A stretch of 64,000 nt of DNA from NCBI GenBank assembly GCA_039881145.1, contig JAYKKI010000064.1, positions 4,645,001-4,709,000 on the forward strand, in the 5' to 3' direction. The stretch is from Druceiella hillmani (lineage: Eukaryota; Arthropoda; Insecta; Lepidoptera; Hepialidae). The notes below the pieces were generated by a model. The model was not told where the DNA came from. It did no database searches and worked only from the letters and a program-made list of their open reading frames with translations. The position numbers and the translations under genes are program-made. Numbering within the stretch: the stretch's first letter is position 1; each line of letters starts with the position of its first letter. Of the stretch, positions 47,346-58,242 are shown piece by piece.

Positions 47346-48750
47346 AATCGTGTTTTTAAATTATAAATGATACTTATTTACTAATAACTTTTTTTATCTT
47401 TTTTTGCTTCTAAACTTAATAATTGAAAATTTGTTAATGTTTTTTTGAGAATTTTCTTATTTTCATCTGTATTACATAAAGATTTTGTCACATATTACAA
47501 AACACAAAATCTGTCTTAGCATCTTTGTATATGCTTTCTTATATCTCGAGGTACAGTTGAATAACTTTACGTACATAACCCGATAACTCTGAATATTTAC
47601 GAAATAAACCTCGTCACGATGAAATTAGTGACTTTTTACAACTCTTCTTTTATTACACAGGTTTTATGCTTGAAAGCTTTCCAAAAAAAAAGCACTGGTC
47701 AGTCATATAGTCGTCTCAAGTAGCTGAATATGAGAAATTTAAAAAAAATGCTTGGATTTGAATGGACGATGAAAAACTATTTTGAATTTAACCCACACTT
47801 CCTTTTGAAACCGGAAGTCTATTTATCATTGAAATTCGAGTACGTTTAATCCATAGAGTAGAGTTTAAAGAACTATGCTTCAATATATTTTATCTAGAAT
47901 TATTATTTAACCAAAAAAAATCTCGTCTTTTCTACTTATTTCAGTTTATAAAAATTTAAACTGGGACTTATTCTAACGAGACTTAAGTAAGAGGACAGAA
48001 AAAAGAGAGGGTAAAGGTAAACCAACATTGCATTGCGCGATTTAAAATATACGTGACGCCATCTGTTGATATATACAGGTACACTGAATATTTGTGTAAT
48101 TACTAAGCGCCGAGTAGCTAAGCACTTCTTAGTTGTTGTTATACAAATACAATATAAATGATTTATTATTAATATTAAATTTCTATATCTTCCGATTGAT
48201 TAAACCGATTATTATAAAACAAAAATTGAATGCTAATTTAATTAAAACAGTAATTGTTAGGTTAACTCCTAAGTTTCTTTCTAAAATCTCCATCCGAATC
48301 GAGTCAATAGTACAAACGGACAAATATTCCAAAAAAGATCTTAACGCTTTCTATTACTTAACATTTGTCATACTATAAACTTTAAACTATCTTCAATCTA
48401 CAAACATGCGAAGTTTATAGTTTTTTTATATATACAGATTTAGAATAATAAATCGAATCAGCCCTATTAAAATATGTCATAAGGAATAATAGCTGATACA
48501 AAAATCGCAACGAAAATAATTGTAATATATAGGAATCCCTATTTGGCTGTATTTTTGTCCATGCATCCTGAAAATAAATATGAAAATCAGAATCTTTCGC
48601 GAAGCAGTAGATGCATCTTCACAAAAATGCCAAAATTTTTGGCAATTTTCCACATAAATTTTCCACATAAATTCAAACACAACAGGATACGATAAAGCTA
48701 TTGAAGAAGTTGTTAAGAAACGTCCCATTTACATGCTATGGTAAACAAGA
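47346..48750. other. AT-rich, no gene seen
   Basis: An 81-codon plus-strand frame at 48133-48378 lacks a domain. ACGCCATCTGTTGATAT at about 48057 is typical of transposon ends in this group, but no element can be delimited. Confidence 0.45.
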
Positions 48751-49027
48751 TATATATTGTCCTAAAAGAATGGTAAAATCGGTACGAGAACTATCAGCTA
48801 AATAACCTAGCTTTCCTTTCAATAGAAAGGCTTTTCCTTTTCCTAGCTTTCCTAATATATTGTCCTAAAAGAATGCTAAATATATATTATCCAGTTAAAG
48901 AATGCTAAATATATATTGTCTGTTAGATATATATTGTCCTAAAAGAATGCTAAAATCGGTACGAGAACTATCAGCTAAATAACCTAGCTTTCCTTTCAAT
49001 AGGAAATCTTTTCCTTTCAATAGAAAG
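48751..49027. repeat. Local direct duplication with small hairpins
   Basis: TATATTGTCCTAAAAGAATG followed by GTACGAGAACTATCAGC occurs at about 48752 and 48928. Each copy ends in CCTTTCAATAGAAAGG-type perfect mini-hairpins (6-bp stem). Shorter partial copies lie between. Confidence 0.8.
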
Positions 49028-49394
49028 GACCTCAAGGCAATAAAGTCTTTATTTTGGAACTGAATTTATTCAATTTCTTTCAACTTCAGTTCTAAGTTCT
49101 ATACGTTTTTAACAACTATTGTACACTAAGATTTAATAAGGTGTAAAAAATTAAGTCTAGAAATTACTTTATAAGGAAGTACATATTATTTTAAATACTA
49201 TAGATAAGCGATATCAGATCCAGTCACGAATCTCTACTCAAATGAATCGCAATCTAAATACAAAACTTATTACTAACAACCAATCTCTTTCATTCGCCGT
49301 AACGTAATTAGTACAGACATTGATTTAACTATTAAATATATATTTATGTCGTACTTGGTCTAATTCTATCATTCATTCATAATATAATACTGTT
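49028..49394. other. AT-rich, no gene seen
   Basis: Nothing recognised. Confidence 0.5.
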
Positions 49395-49620
49395 ATAGCG
49401 CGAGACAAACAGACCGGCGGGCAGCGTAGCGAAGCGGTGCCGCTTTGGCCACACACAGCGGCCGATTTTGACTAACTGCTTCATTAAAACCTGTAATTTA
49501 CTTATAAACGAGTCGGTGCAACAGGGACGCGTGTATGGCGAGTGAGGGAAATGAATAGAGTCGCCGGGCGCGGCGGCACAGTGGTTCCGATTTGAGAGTT
49601 CGCGTGGACGAAAGATAATT
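49395..49620. other. CpG-rich block
   Basis: GC-rich, high-complexity sequence (CAGACCGGCGGGCAGCG, AGCGGTGCCGC, CACAGCGGCCG, GTCGCCGGGCGCGGCGGC). It is the most CpG-dense part of the window. No open frame or tRNA/rRNA signature is present. A promoter or first exon of a gene outside the window is possible. Confidence 0.3.
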
Positions 49621-50995
49621 TATAAATAAAAAAATTAATATGTAGATGGTAAAAGACTGACAATATCAGGCGAGAAGTAGAAATGGGAAAAGTTGAAAAA
49701 CAACCAGACAGGTAATAGATAATGAATTGTTATTATTACATAACATATCAGTTATAACGACTCATTTATATGGATTACCACATATGGATAAGTTTAATAC
49801 ATACAATTAATACAAAGTAAAATATTTATTACAGTGAAAAGAAATTTAAACTCAGATTGTCAAAAAATATTTCTCATATTCAGTATTTAATTAATTTTCA
49901 TCTGTCGTAAAATAATTACATTCTGATTACTTTTCTCTAAAAAATATGGCTCAAAAGGGGTTTTTCTTAATTTAAATAATAAATTAAATTTAATTAATTT
50001 TAATATAGCTCTCATGTTAATGGGCATACAAGACAGGACAGTATGGTTCTTAGTTATTTATTTGACACAGTACTTAAGTATTTATTTTTGATTGTGCTTA
50101 ATATTTAGTTATTACAGCTTATTGCTTGAATCAAGTCTTTCATGACGTCGACATGTGAAAAAGATCTTAAAAAATATTCAAATGCAATTTTTAAAAGACT
50201 TTTTTTCCGATAACATAACTACACTTATCTTCTCTTTGAAAATTTTAAAATTTCATATATTTAAAGATTTCTTTTGACTTGAAAATAACTATTAAAAAAA
50301 TGTATGGCTGAACTTGTTTTTTATGAACATATTTCAACAACTAAATAAAAATTCTTAATTTTGTTTTAAGCTAAAAATAGCTTTACAAAGAAAAAAATTC
50401 TATTTTTGTATTCATTACTTCGTATTAAGAAGACATGGCAAGTATTTATTCTACACAAAGTGACTTTTGTCTAATTACGACATAAAACAAGTTAAGACAG
50501 AGAATAGTCCAGAAATATATTATTGCTTACTATACATACGCGTTATTTATAAAAAAAAGTTGTAGATAAAAATATTTCTAACAACCTGCGACAACGTATT
50601 TATCTGGATATACAATAGTATTGGAATTGTAGGTAAGCAATAAGTATTTTTGGTTACTAATAACCTTTATTTGATTACGAATTGTAATGTGATATTTATT
50701 GTTTTGTACGTCATTATATCATATGTTGATTACAATCAACCCTTATGTAAAAGGTCATATACAATATCTAATTTTTATCAACACCATTAATAGACTAACA
50801 TACCCCCAAAAAAACTGGCACTGATCGCTGAATATATTCTAGACACGGATGGCCAGTAAGTAAGGTTGATAATGCTCTAATTCTTTTCACAAGCAAGAAC
50901 AATCTCAGTATTTTCAGTAGAAGGCCGAAAATAAATTGTCATCTGTCATAAAATAGCCATATTTTTCATATTATTGATAGACTCTCAAAAATATG
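49621..50995. other. AT-rich, no gene seen
   Basis: Nothing recognised. Confidence 0.5.
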
Positions 50996-51073
50996 ACTTG
51001 AAAACTTGTTAAGTACGATTGTAACTCACACTACTGTGTTCCGTATACATGTAGAAGCATACTGACATTTAAG

Positions 51074-51694
51074 TATGGATGTTAGAAATACCAAAAAGTA
51101 TCGATATATATCGTATCGATATATTTTAAATGTATCGATAGCATTTTTGATATATCGAAAAAAATATCGATATATCGATTCGACTTATATAATATTGGCG
51201 TTCTAAAAAAATCTTGTGTATTTGGTCTAGTTTAGCTCAATACGATCTCAGATTACTAAATAAATACTAATAAATGAACATTATTTCTAATAAATGTATC
51301 TTGTCTTTTTGAGTTGCAAAAACGCATGACGATGTTTATTTTTTAAATGTGTTGCAAAATTTGTTGTATTACCACTTCTTTTGATTACAGAATACGACTT
51401 CTTTGTTTATTTATTTGAAAAAGTTCCATACCGCACTAGACATAATATATAAAACCCTTAAATTCACTTCACTCACTGCAATATAATTGAATGCAATCAT
51501 AAATTACTTTGCGTAACTTAAGTGCAGAGTGAGCATTCAGCTTGAGGCTTTGAGTTTATGTTTTTTTTAATACACACACACACAAGTAAAGAAAGTCATA
51601 GACAAACACGAGAATATTATATATTAAATATCACCAAAAAATCGATATAGCTAATAAAAAATATCGATACATCGATATTTTTTCAACAAGCCTA
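51074..51694 (-). mobile_element. Internally deleted hAT-type DNA transposon
   Basis: The element is flanked by perfect 8-bp target duplications CATTTAAG (51066-51073 and 51695-51702), the size typical of hAT. It begins TATGGATGTTAGAAA and ends with the complement of TAGGCTTGTTGAAAA, giving imperfect terminal inverted repeats. Several TATCGATA-type subterminal repeats lie near both ends. Internally the minus strand still encodes a BED zinc-finger remnant, so this is a deletion derivative of an autonomous hAT, unable to move by itself. Confidence 0.8.
51300..51443 (-). pseudogene. BED zinc-finger remnant of hAT transposase
   Basis: From an ATG at 51443-51441 the minus strand reads MSSAVWNFF, an in-frame stop, then KEVVFCN. 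After a frameshift it continues SGNTTNFATHLKNKH. The order SxVWxxF, a Cys, GNTTNxxxHLKxxH is the BED-finger signature found at the N terminus of hAT transposases, where the finger binds the transposon ends. The second Cys of the CxxC pair is lost at the frameshift. The catalytic RNase H-like domain and dimerisation region are absent. The protein is dead. Confidence 0.72.
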
Positions 51695-52136
51695 CATTTA
51701 AGTACAAATATCAACATTATTTCTCATAATATAAAATATAAATATCTATGAACTATTTAGAGACCCAACTAAAACCATTTAGCTGGTGGGGGTAGAGACA
51801 TGTCCACCAAAAATAGATACTTTAAAGCTTAATATATCGTATACGGATCCCTTTGTCAAAAAAGTGATTGTCCCAAAATTTTTGAAAGATAAATTATGAA
51901 ATAAAAACACCCCCACTTTCTATGTAAGAAGGATACTCTGAAAATTTCTTTCGAAAAGATTTTAGATAATATATACAACCTTGCTAAATTTTACTTTATA
52001 GAACTAAAAGTCGGCTGTGACATACAAACGGACATAGCGAAACTTCAAAAGTTTCAAATTTGGCTACGGAATCTTAAGACGGTTTTCCTTGATTAACATA
52101 ATATGTCAAAATTTAATTATTTTAAGTCTATGTTTG

Positions 52137-52328
52137 AGAACATAAAAATAGAATAATATAATTCTTTTCGATCTCTTGACTCTCGACTTAAAATAACTAA
52201 TTTTTTACACAAGTTTTATAAGCTCATTCATAGGACATAAAAATAGAATAGTATTATACTTTTGGATCCCTTGAGACGACATTTAAAAAAAAATTAATTT
52301 ATTACACAAGTTTTATAAGCTCATTAAT
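52137..52328. repeat. Direct duplication, ~96 bp, two copies
   Basis: ACATAAAAATAGAATA occurs at about 52139 and 52234, and CACAAGTTTTATAAGCTCAT at about 52208 and 52304. Confidence 0.88.
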
Positions 52329-52394
52329 ACTTTTGTTCATAAAACTTCCAAAAATACACCACAGCGTTTTGAAAGGGACAGCACTATGCAGAGC

Positions 52395-52545
52395 GAAAGA
52401 AAAGAATCTCGCTGGCATTTCATCGTCGGGCACCGCATTTCAAATGTTGACATTCGGCAAAATTCGGCCAATGTCGGCAAAGATCGCCCGCCGTTCGGCT
52501 AAACTCGACTATCGCACGATCTATGGATCGTTTAATGACCGTGTT
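52395..52545. other. CpG-rich block
   Basis: GC-rich sequence with repeated CGGCAAA/CGGCCAA/CGGCTAA triplets (ATTCGGCAAAATTCGGCCAA type). A 71-codon plus-strand frame spans it without a recognisable domain. Undetermined. Confidence 0.3.
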
Positions 52546-52857
52546 TAAGATAAGCTATCATTAATTACCTGTTTAAAATGTCACTATTTTAGAATTATGA
52601 CATAACGGTCTGAGCCCGTGCGATCTTGCGACGTCGCTTTTGAAGACTCGATGAGATATTAAATAATTAAAAGGAAGATAGTAAGTTATATATTCAAAAG
52701 GTAAAGTTAAAACTAATACTTTAGATAAAGTTTCTCATCTGTATTCTGCCAATACAATATGTCCATCAAAATTATTTTGGTGCTAAATAAAATGTTCGTA
52801 AAAATTTATCGTTACAACAATAAAATTATTAGAAATAATAATATTTATAGAGATATA
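52546..52857. other. No gene seen
   Basis: Nothing recognised. Confidence 0.45.
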
Positions 52858-52981
52858 CATAAGTGTCTTAAACAGTTCATTAAGTGTCTTAAACAGTTCA
52901 TTAAGTGTCTTAAACAGTACATTAAGTGTCTTAAACAGTTCATTAAGTGTTTTAAACAGTTCATTAAGTGTCTTAAACAGA
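52858..52981. repeat. Minisatellite, 21 bp unit, six copies
   Basis: TAAGTGTCTTAAACAGTTCAT plus one-base variants. The 21-bp period keeps one frame open across it (repeated KCLKQFI in a 98-codon frame), but the flanking codons show no domain. Confidence 0.95.
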
Positions 52982-53182
52982 AATTAATATTTTATTTTCT
53001 CTCCATTTACTTTATTTACCGGTATGAAATGCGAAATTTCAATCATTTTATGTAAATTAGGCTCATTATGTAAATGGAGTTACTGGCTATTTACTTTGAA
53101 TTCTATTTATGATTAGCATATGTGTTATTTCTGATATATTTAGACTGGGAAAATAGTGCAGGGCCGAGTGGAGTGCATTTGC

Positions 53183-53560
53183 AAAACTTAACTGAATTTA
53201 ATGTAATTTTGGCGAAAATTAATATTGTACCGTCATTTTGGAAATATAACAAAAATATTTTGAAAATTTTCCGTGCAATATGAAATGAAAAATATTTAAA
53301 AATATTTCACGTTCACATACATGATCGTGTTATATTTTACATATACATATATAATCGTGATGTGTTTTTAAATATTTTTCATTCAATGTTGCACGGAAAA
53401 TTTTCAAAATATTTTTTTCATTTTTCCAAAATGGCGGTAAAATATTGTGAATTGTCACCAAAATTAAGTTAATTTCATAAAAAGTTCACAATATTTTACC
53501 TCCATTTTGGAAATATGAAAAAAATATTTTGAAATTTTTTTTTTTAATATTTTTTAAAAT
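53183..53560. repeat. Foldback (MITE-like) element with third partial arm
   Basis: The left arm (about 53183-53310) and right arm (about 53355-53475) are reverse complements over roughly 110 bp, sharing GAAAATTTTCCGTGCAA and GAAAAATATTTAAAAA. About 45 bp of loop lie between. A third partial left-type arm follows at about 53485-53560. No transposase is present. Confidence 0.8.
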
Positions 53561-53998
53561 TTCAAGTGTTGGCGGAAGTCGCTAGTGGGGAAGGGGAGTT
53601 TATGATTGAAAGAGTGTTAGTCTAAATAACGCTTTATCATATTTTCTTCTACTCTGAACAATAGTGTGGAAAAATGACATTAATTTTTTTAATTTCGAAT
53701 CGCCCAAATTAAAATGTTATTTTAACTGCTTCCTCACGCGCTTTCTTTTTTCAGAATACTATAACTATTTTCCGGCAAAGGAAAATCGAAATCTTAATAT
53801 TTTCTAGACGCAAACAATATTCAAATTTCTTCTAACGAATACTGTACAAACCACGTCTCTAAGCACGCCAACACTTACGGGAGTCGGATATTTTATAGAA
53901 GGAAAATTCTTACGTTAAATCTAGAAATCGAAGCTGATTGAAATTTCTGTTGTATAATCTAAACAAAACATCCTATTTAGAAGTATGGCTTGTTTCCA
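53561..53998. other. No gene seen
   Basis: Nothing recognised. Confidence 0.45.
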
Positions 53999-54232
53999 AG
54001 TATGGCTCTTTGATGAGAAGTATGATGTGAATAATAGCTACAGTCATAATTCAAAGTATGGCTGACGGCATTAATCAACAAAATCTGACCTCTAGGATAA
54101 TTGTATTCCGTCTAGAGTAGGTATGACTCTTCGATTCGAAGTATGATTTTGTAATTAATATCTTTAGTCATACTCCGCAGAATGACTGAAGGAATTAATC
54201 CACAAAATTTGATCTCTAGGACCATTATATAC
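53999..54232. repeat. Direct duplication, ~122-125 bp, two copies
   Basis: GAAGTATGAT-, AGTCATA-T- and ATTAATC-ACAAAAT-TGA followed by CTCTAGGA appear twice at this spacing. The Helitron copy at 54237 was inserted just after the second unit. Confidence 0.75.
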
Positions 54233-54236
54233 CTAA

Positions 54237-54647
54237 CTAGCGTGACCCGTGCGAAGTCTTCGCATTATTTATTCCATTATGAAGCTCAGATGACAGATCA
54301 AACTAATATTTTACTAAAATTGACATATAGAGGCGCAAGTATCAAAAGCATTGAGCAAAGCGCCACTTTATTTATACGTGAGTGGATTTGAAATTAAACA
54401 AAAATTTTACCGACCGTCAATCATATTGACGTTGAGCCGTTAGATGGCAGCATTGCTGTTTTGTGTATATAATTTTAATAATTAATTAATTTGAAAAACA
54501 ATAGCAATAATACATTTTTTAGTTGTGGATGCCGGTAGAGCAAGCAATTATCTATAAAATGATATATAATTTATGTGGATTAGTTGTGAGGTTTTTTCTA
54601 AAAAGGGAGTGTAACATCTTAAAACCTTAGCGTATTAATATATATGA
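54237..54647 (-). mobile_element. Non-autonomous Helitron, minus strand
   Basis: On the minus strand the element starts with TC (TCATATATATTAATACGC) at 54647 and ends in CTAG at 54240-54237. The perfect 7-bp-stem hairpin TGCGAAGACTTCGCA (54264-54250) lies nine bases before CTAG, and the next base is T. These are the Helitron 3' rules. The body matches the plus-strand copy at 55161-55564 almost throughout. No Rep/helicase coding is present. Confidence 0.8.
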
Positions 54648-55096
54648 CGATGATATAGTACGTATTTTATTGTAGGCGACGTTTCTAGTTTTTTTATTTT
54701 TGGTACCAAGTCAGCCAGGCTCTTGATGAAATTCACTCTCAAGCAATTCGCTTAAGACTGACCTAGCTAGAAGCAGTCCTTCATCGAGTATAACTCACCA
54801 CGTTTTAAAATAGACATCTTTAAATTAAAGAAGTATTTTTGAACGCAGTAGCATGGATGAAATTATCCAATCTGTGGGAAAATAATTTTCTTTTCCCTCT
54901 TTTAATATGGGAAATAGTTATCAATAAGTCTCTATGCTGTAAAAAATAGCGATGCAGTAGGGAGTACCTACCAAAAGAAACTGACATTTGGATCAGGACA
55001 TTTTTTTTCTTTTTAATATGGCGAATTCGAAAAGACGATATTGCCAATGCACATGCATGTTTCTTTTTTATCATCTAGTAGCCTAAAAATATAATA
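54648..55096. other. Spacer between Helitron copies
   Basis: About 54980-55090 (CAATGCACATGCATG, TTATCATCTA-TAGCCTAAAA) is related to the tandem units at 55565-55985, so this unit lies on both sides of the second Helitron copy. The rest is unrecognised. Confidence 0.5.
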
Positions 55097-55099
55097 ATA

Positions 55100-55160
<61 letters not shown>
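55097..55160. repeat. (TA)n microsatellite at the Helitron 5' end
   Basis: The other Helitron copy has only CATATATAT here, so the tract appears to be an expansion of the element's own TATATAT start. Confidence 0.9.
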
Positions 55161-55166
<6 letters not shown>

Positions 55167-55564
55167 CGCTAAGGTTTTAAGATGTTACTCACCCTTTTTA
55201 GAAAAAACCTCACAACTAATCCACATAAATTATATATCATTTTATAGATAATTGCTTGCTCTACCGGCATCCACAACTAAAAAATTTATTATTGCTATTG
55301 TTTTTGCAAATTAATTAATTATTAAAATTATATACACAAAACAGCAATGCTGCCATCTAACGGCTCAACGTCAATATCATTGACGGTCGGTAAAATTTTT
55401 GTTTAATTTAAAATTCACTCACGTATAAATAAAGTGGCGCTTTAGCTCAATGCTTTTGATACTTGCGCCTCTATATGTCAATTTTAGTAAAATATTTGTT
55501 TGATCTGTCATCTGAGCTTCATAATGGAATAAATAATGCGAAGACTTCGCACGGGTCACGCTAG
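55161..55564 (+). mobile_element. Non-autonomous Helitron, plus strand
   Basis: Ends in hairpin TGCGAAGACTTCGCA (55537-55551), ACGGGTCACG-type spacer and CTAG (55561-55564) followed by T. The body includes CCGTTAGATGGC on the complement, TGCTCTACCGGCATCCAC and AGGCGCAAG on the complement, all shared with the minus-strand copy. The 5' TC is obscured by the adjacent TA expansion. The two copies face away from each other (5' ends toward the middle). Confidence 0.8.
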
Positions 55565-55985
55565 TATAATATATTTCGGTAAACAACGTTCCGATCAAAT
55601 AAGCCAATTTTTTAAAAATGTCAATATGGCTGAGGAAACTCACATGAGTGGATGGAGTATGACGTGGTCGAATGGACGATTTTTCCAATGCACATGCATG
55701 GTTCTTTTTTATCATCTAATGGCCTAAAAATATAATATATTTTGATAAACAACGTTTCGATCAAATAAGCCAATTTTTTTTAAAATGTCAATATAGCTGA
55801 GGAAACCCACATGAGTGAATGGAATATGACGTGGTCGAATGGACGATTTTTCCAATGCTCATGCATGTTTCTTATTTATCATCTAATAGCCTAAATATAT
55901 AATATATTTTGGTAAACAACGTTTCGATCAAATAAGCCAATATTTTTAAAATGTCAATATGGCTGAGGAAACCCATAGGAAATCC
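55565..55985. repeat. Tandem array, ~167 bp unit, 2.5 copies
   Basis: TATAATATATTT-GGTAAACAACGTT-type starts at about 55565, 55731 and 55899. Units share GATCAAATAAGCCAAT, GTCAATATGGCTGAGG and GACGTGGTCGAATGGACG. It begins exactly after the Helitron CTAG. Confidence 0.88.
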
Positions 55986-57467
55986 ACTCAGGATTCGAAA
56001 AAAAATATAAACTATAAAATGTAAAGTGCCATCCGAACAATAAACCAAATTTTCCCCGCGGTTCTACTCGCGTAAAAAATGTGCCGTTCATTACTTGCAC
56101 GATTAATGATTACATTAATTATTAACATCTCTCTAACAATATGACTACTCCCACTCCCCAGCGTCTTATTCTTACCGTTTTATGTCTGTCTGGGATCAAC
56201 AGCATGTCTCATAAAATTTAATATAGCTCTGCAGCCTGAGCATATGTAATTATATTTTTTTACATAACAACTTTCCAGGATAAATATTCTCTACGATACT
56301 GGAAACCACATAACAATCTCGCTAGAAAAACTCTACTTATAACCAAACAAACAGACATACAAACAGATTTTGAGATTTGCTATTACTTTTCTAATGTCGA
56401 TTTTCTTACACGTGTCTTGCATTTTTCCAAAGTTTTCTTGTATTTATTTCACAGAGTAAAGCGGTAGAAAAACCATTTTTATGACTTTTTTAAAAATATT
56501 ATTTAATTAAATTTTTATCTTAGTGATAAATTTTCTATTTTGAATTGAACTTTGTACTCAGATATAAAAAAAGAATATAAAAAGAAATCACAAACGTCAG
56601 GACTTTCTTTAGACGTGAAACTTCTTTACATATTATTAGTCTGAAGAGAAAAAAAAGAAATTATCTATTAAGGCATATATTAAGAAAATAATCAATATTA
56701 TTCTAAAGTATCCATATAACATACTGATGTTACCGAAAACTTTTAATATTCTTGTCTCAATATTATTAATAAATAAATTTAAAAATATACTACTATTACT
56801 GTGATTTTATCGCAACGAAAACTGAAACAAGCGTGACTTATTTTACTGAAGGTATACTATTCAATGATGAATTGAGTGACTGGTTGCGGAGGGGAAGTTT
56901 CCATACATCGCTTGATCTCCCCATATGTTTCACATTCCGTTACGGTCTAATTTCTGAATAAAAATTCACTTCAACAATTTTCCTCGATTGCTCGTTTGAC
57001 TCCCCATAGCTAGCATCAACGTACCAAATTAAAGTTTAAATAACTTAGATTTATATTTTGTTTGTTATTAAATGACACTAAAGTAACTGGCTTTTCAAGT
57101 AATTAACTTTAATTAAAGGTAGAAAAAATAATTTGTCTATTATATAAAAAGTAATTTGTCTATCGCCTGTATAAAAAATAATTTGTCTTGTATGAAACGA
57201 GTGATTATGTGCATCAAACTGAATGGACAATGTAAAAGAACTGTATGAAAATTCTCTACCTTTTCTGAAAAAAACATTGTTAAAACAATTTTAACATTAA
57301 ATTTTTTTATTATAATTTTTTACAAAAACGTACTTCAATTATACTTAGCTTGATGGACAGAATGAACTGTATAAAAAGTAGACAATTTCTCAGTTACAAT
57401 CTATAGATGTAACAAAAACGTATCTATTATTCATACAGTTGATTCTATGCCTCAAACTTAATAGAAA
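55986..57467. other. No gene; possible eroded Helitron end
   Basis: CCCCGCGGTTCTACTCGCGT at about 56055-56074 resembles an eroded terminal hairpin of another Helitron family, but without CTAG. Short AATTTGTCTAT-type repeats lie at about 57130-57200. From about 57190, phrases such as GTGATTATGTGCATCAAACT recur at 57437 and 58287, so the hammerhead array sits within an older local repeat. Confidence 0.45.
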
Positions 57468-57871
57468 ATATTAATTTAATTTTTCACAATTAAATGAAAC
57501 TACGTGATGTAGTATTATTTCTACTTTCTTTAAGTTCTTTATCACGATTTAGGTTTCGTTGTATTACAACATTTTCAGATGGGCACTTTATTATAATATT
57601 AGATATACTTGGCGTTAATTTTGTAGAAATTTATTTTAATTTAATTTTCCACAATTAAATGAAACTACGTGATGTAATGTTATATCTACTTTGTTTAAAT
57701 TCTTTACCACGATCTAGGTTTCGTTGTATTACAACATTTTCAAGTGGACAATTTGAAAAGATATTGAATATATTTGGCGTTAATTTTATAGAAATTAATT
57801 TTAATTTAATTTTTCACAATTAAATGAAACTACGTGATGTAGTATTACTTCTACTTTATTTAAATTCTTTA

Positions 57872-57912
57872 CCACGATCTAGGTTTCGTTATATTACAAC
57901 ATCTTCAGGTGG
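57872..57912 (-). ncRNA. Hammerhead-like ribozyme motif, array unit 3
   Basis: Core CTGAAGA and GAA are intact. Stem II is GTTGT with ATAAC (one G-U wobble). Stem III has one mismatch (ACC / GAT) and stem I CCAC/GTGG is complete. One extra U follows A9, as in all copies. Confidence 0.45.
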
Positions 57913-58201
57913 GCACTTTATTATAATATTAGATATACTTGGCGTTAATTTTGTAGAAATTTATTTTAATTTAATTTTCCACAATTAAATGAAACTACGT
58001 GATGTGATGTTATATCTACTTTGTTTAAATTCTTTACCACGATCTAGGTTTCGTTGTATTACAACATTTTCAAGTGGACAATTTGTAAAGATATTGAATA
58101 TATTTGGCGTTAATTTTATAGAAATTCATTTTAATTTAATTTTTCACAGCTAAATAAAACTACGTAATGTAGTATTATTTCTATTTTATTTAAATTCTTT
58201 A

Positions 58202-58242
58202 CCACGACCTAGGTTTCGTTGGATAACAACATCTTCAGGTGG
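58202..58242 (-). ncRNA. Hammerhead-like ribozyme motif, array unit 5
   Basis: Full core with stem III palindrome ACCTAGGT, stem II GTTG/CAAC with loop TTATC and stem I CCAC/GTGG. On the minus strand CTTTA upstream could pair with TAAAG downstream to lengthen stem I around an eight-base bulge, a shape common in natural type I hammerheads. Confidence 0.5.

Larger units (their letters stand above)
50996..52085 (+). repeat. Dispersed repeat family 1, copy 3, split by hAT element
   Basis: The left part (CTTGTTAAGTACGATTG, ACTACTGTGTTCCGTA, to 51073) and the right part (51703-52085, with GACATACAAACGGACATAGC and GGCTACGGAATCTTAAG) fit the two ends of family 1. The 621-bp element at 51074-51694 was inserted between them. 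The right part is strongly diverged. Confidence 0.5.

Noticed and set aside
52759..53055. 98-codon plus-strand frame with KCLKQFI repeats
   Set aside because: Generated by a 21-bp minisatellite; the flanking residues are AT-driven and show no domain.
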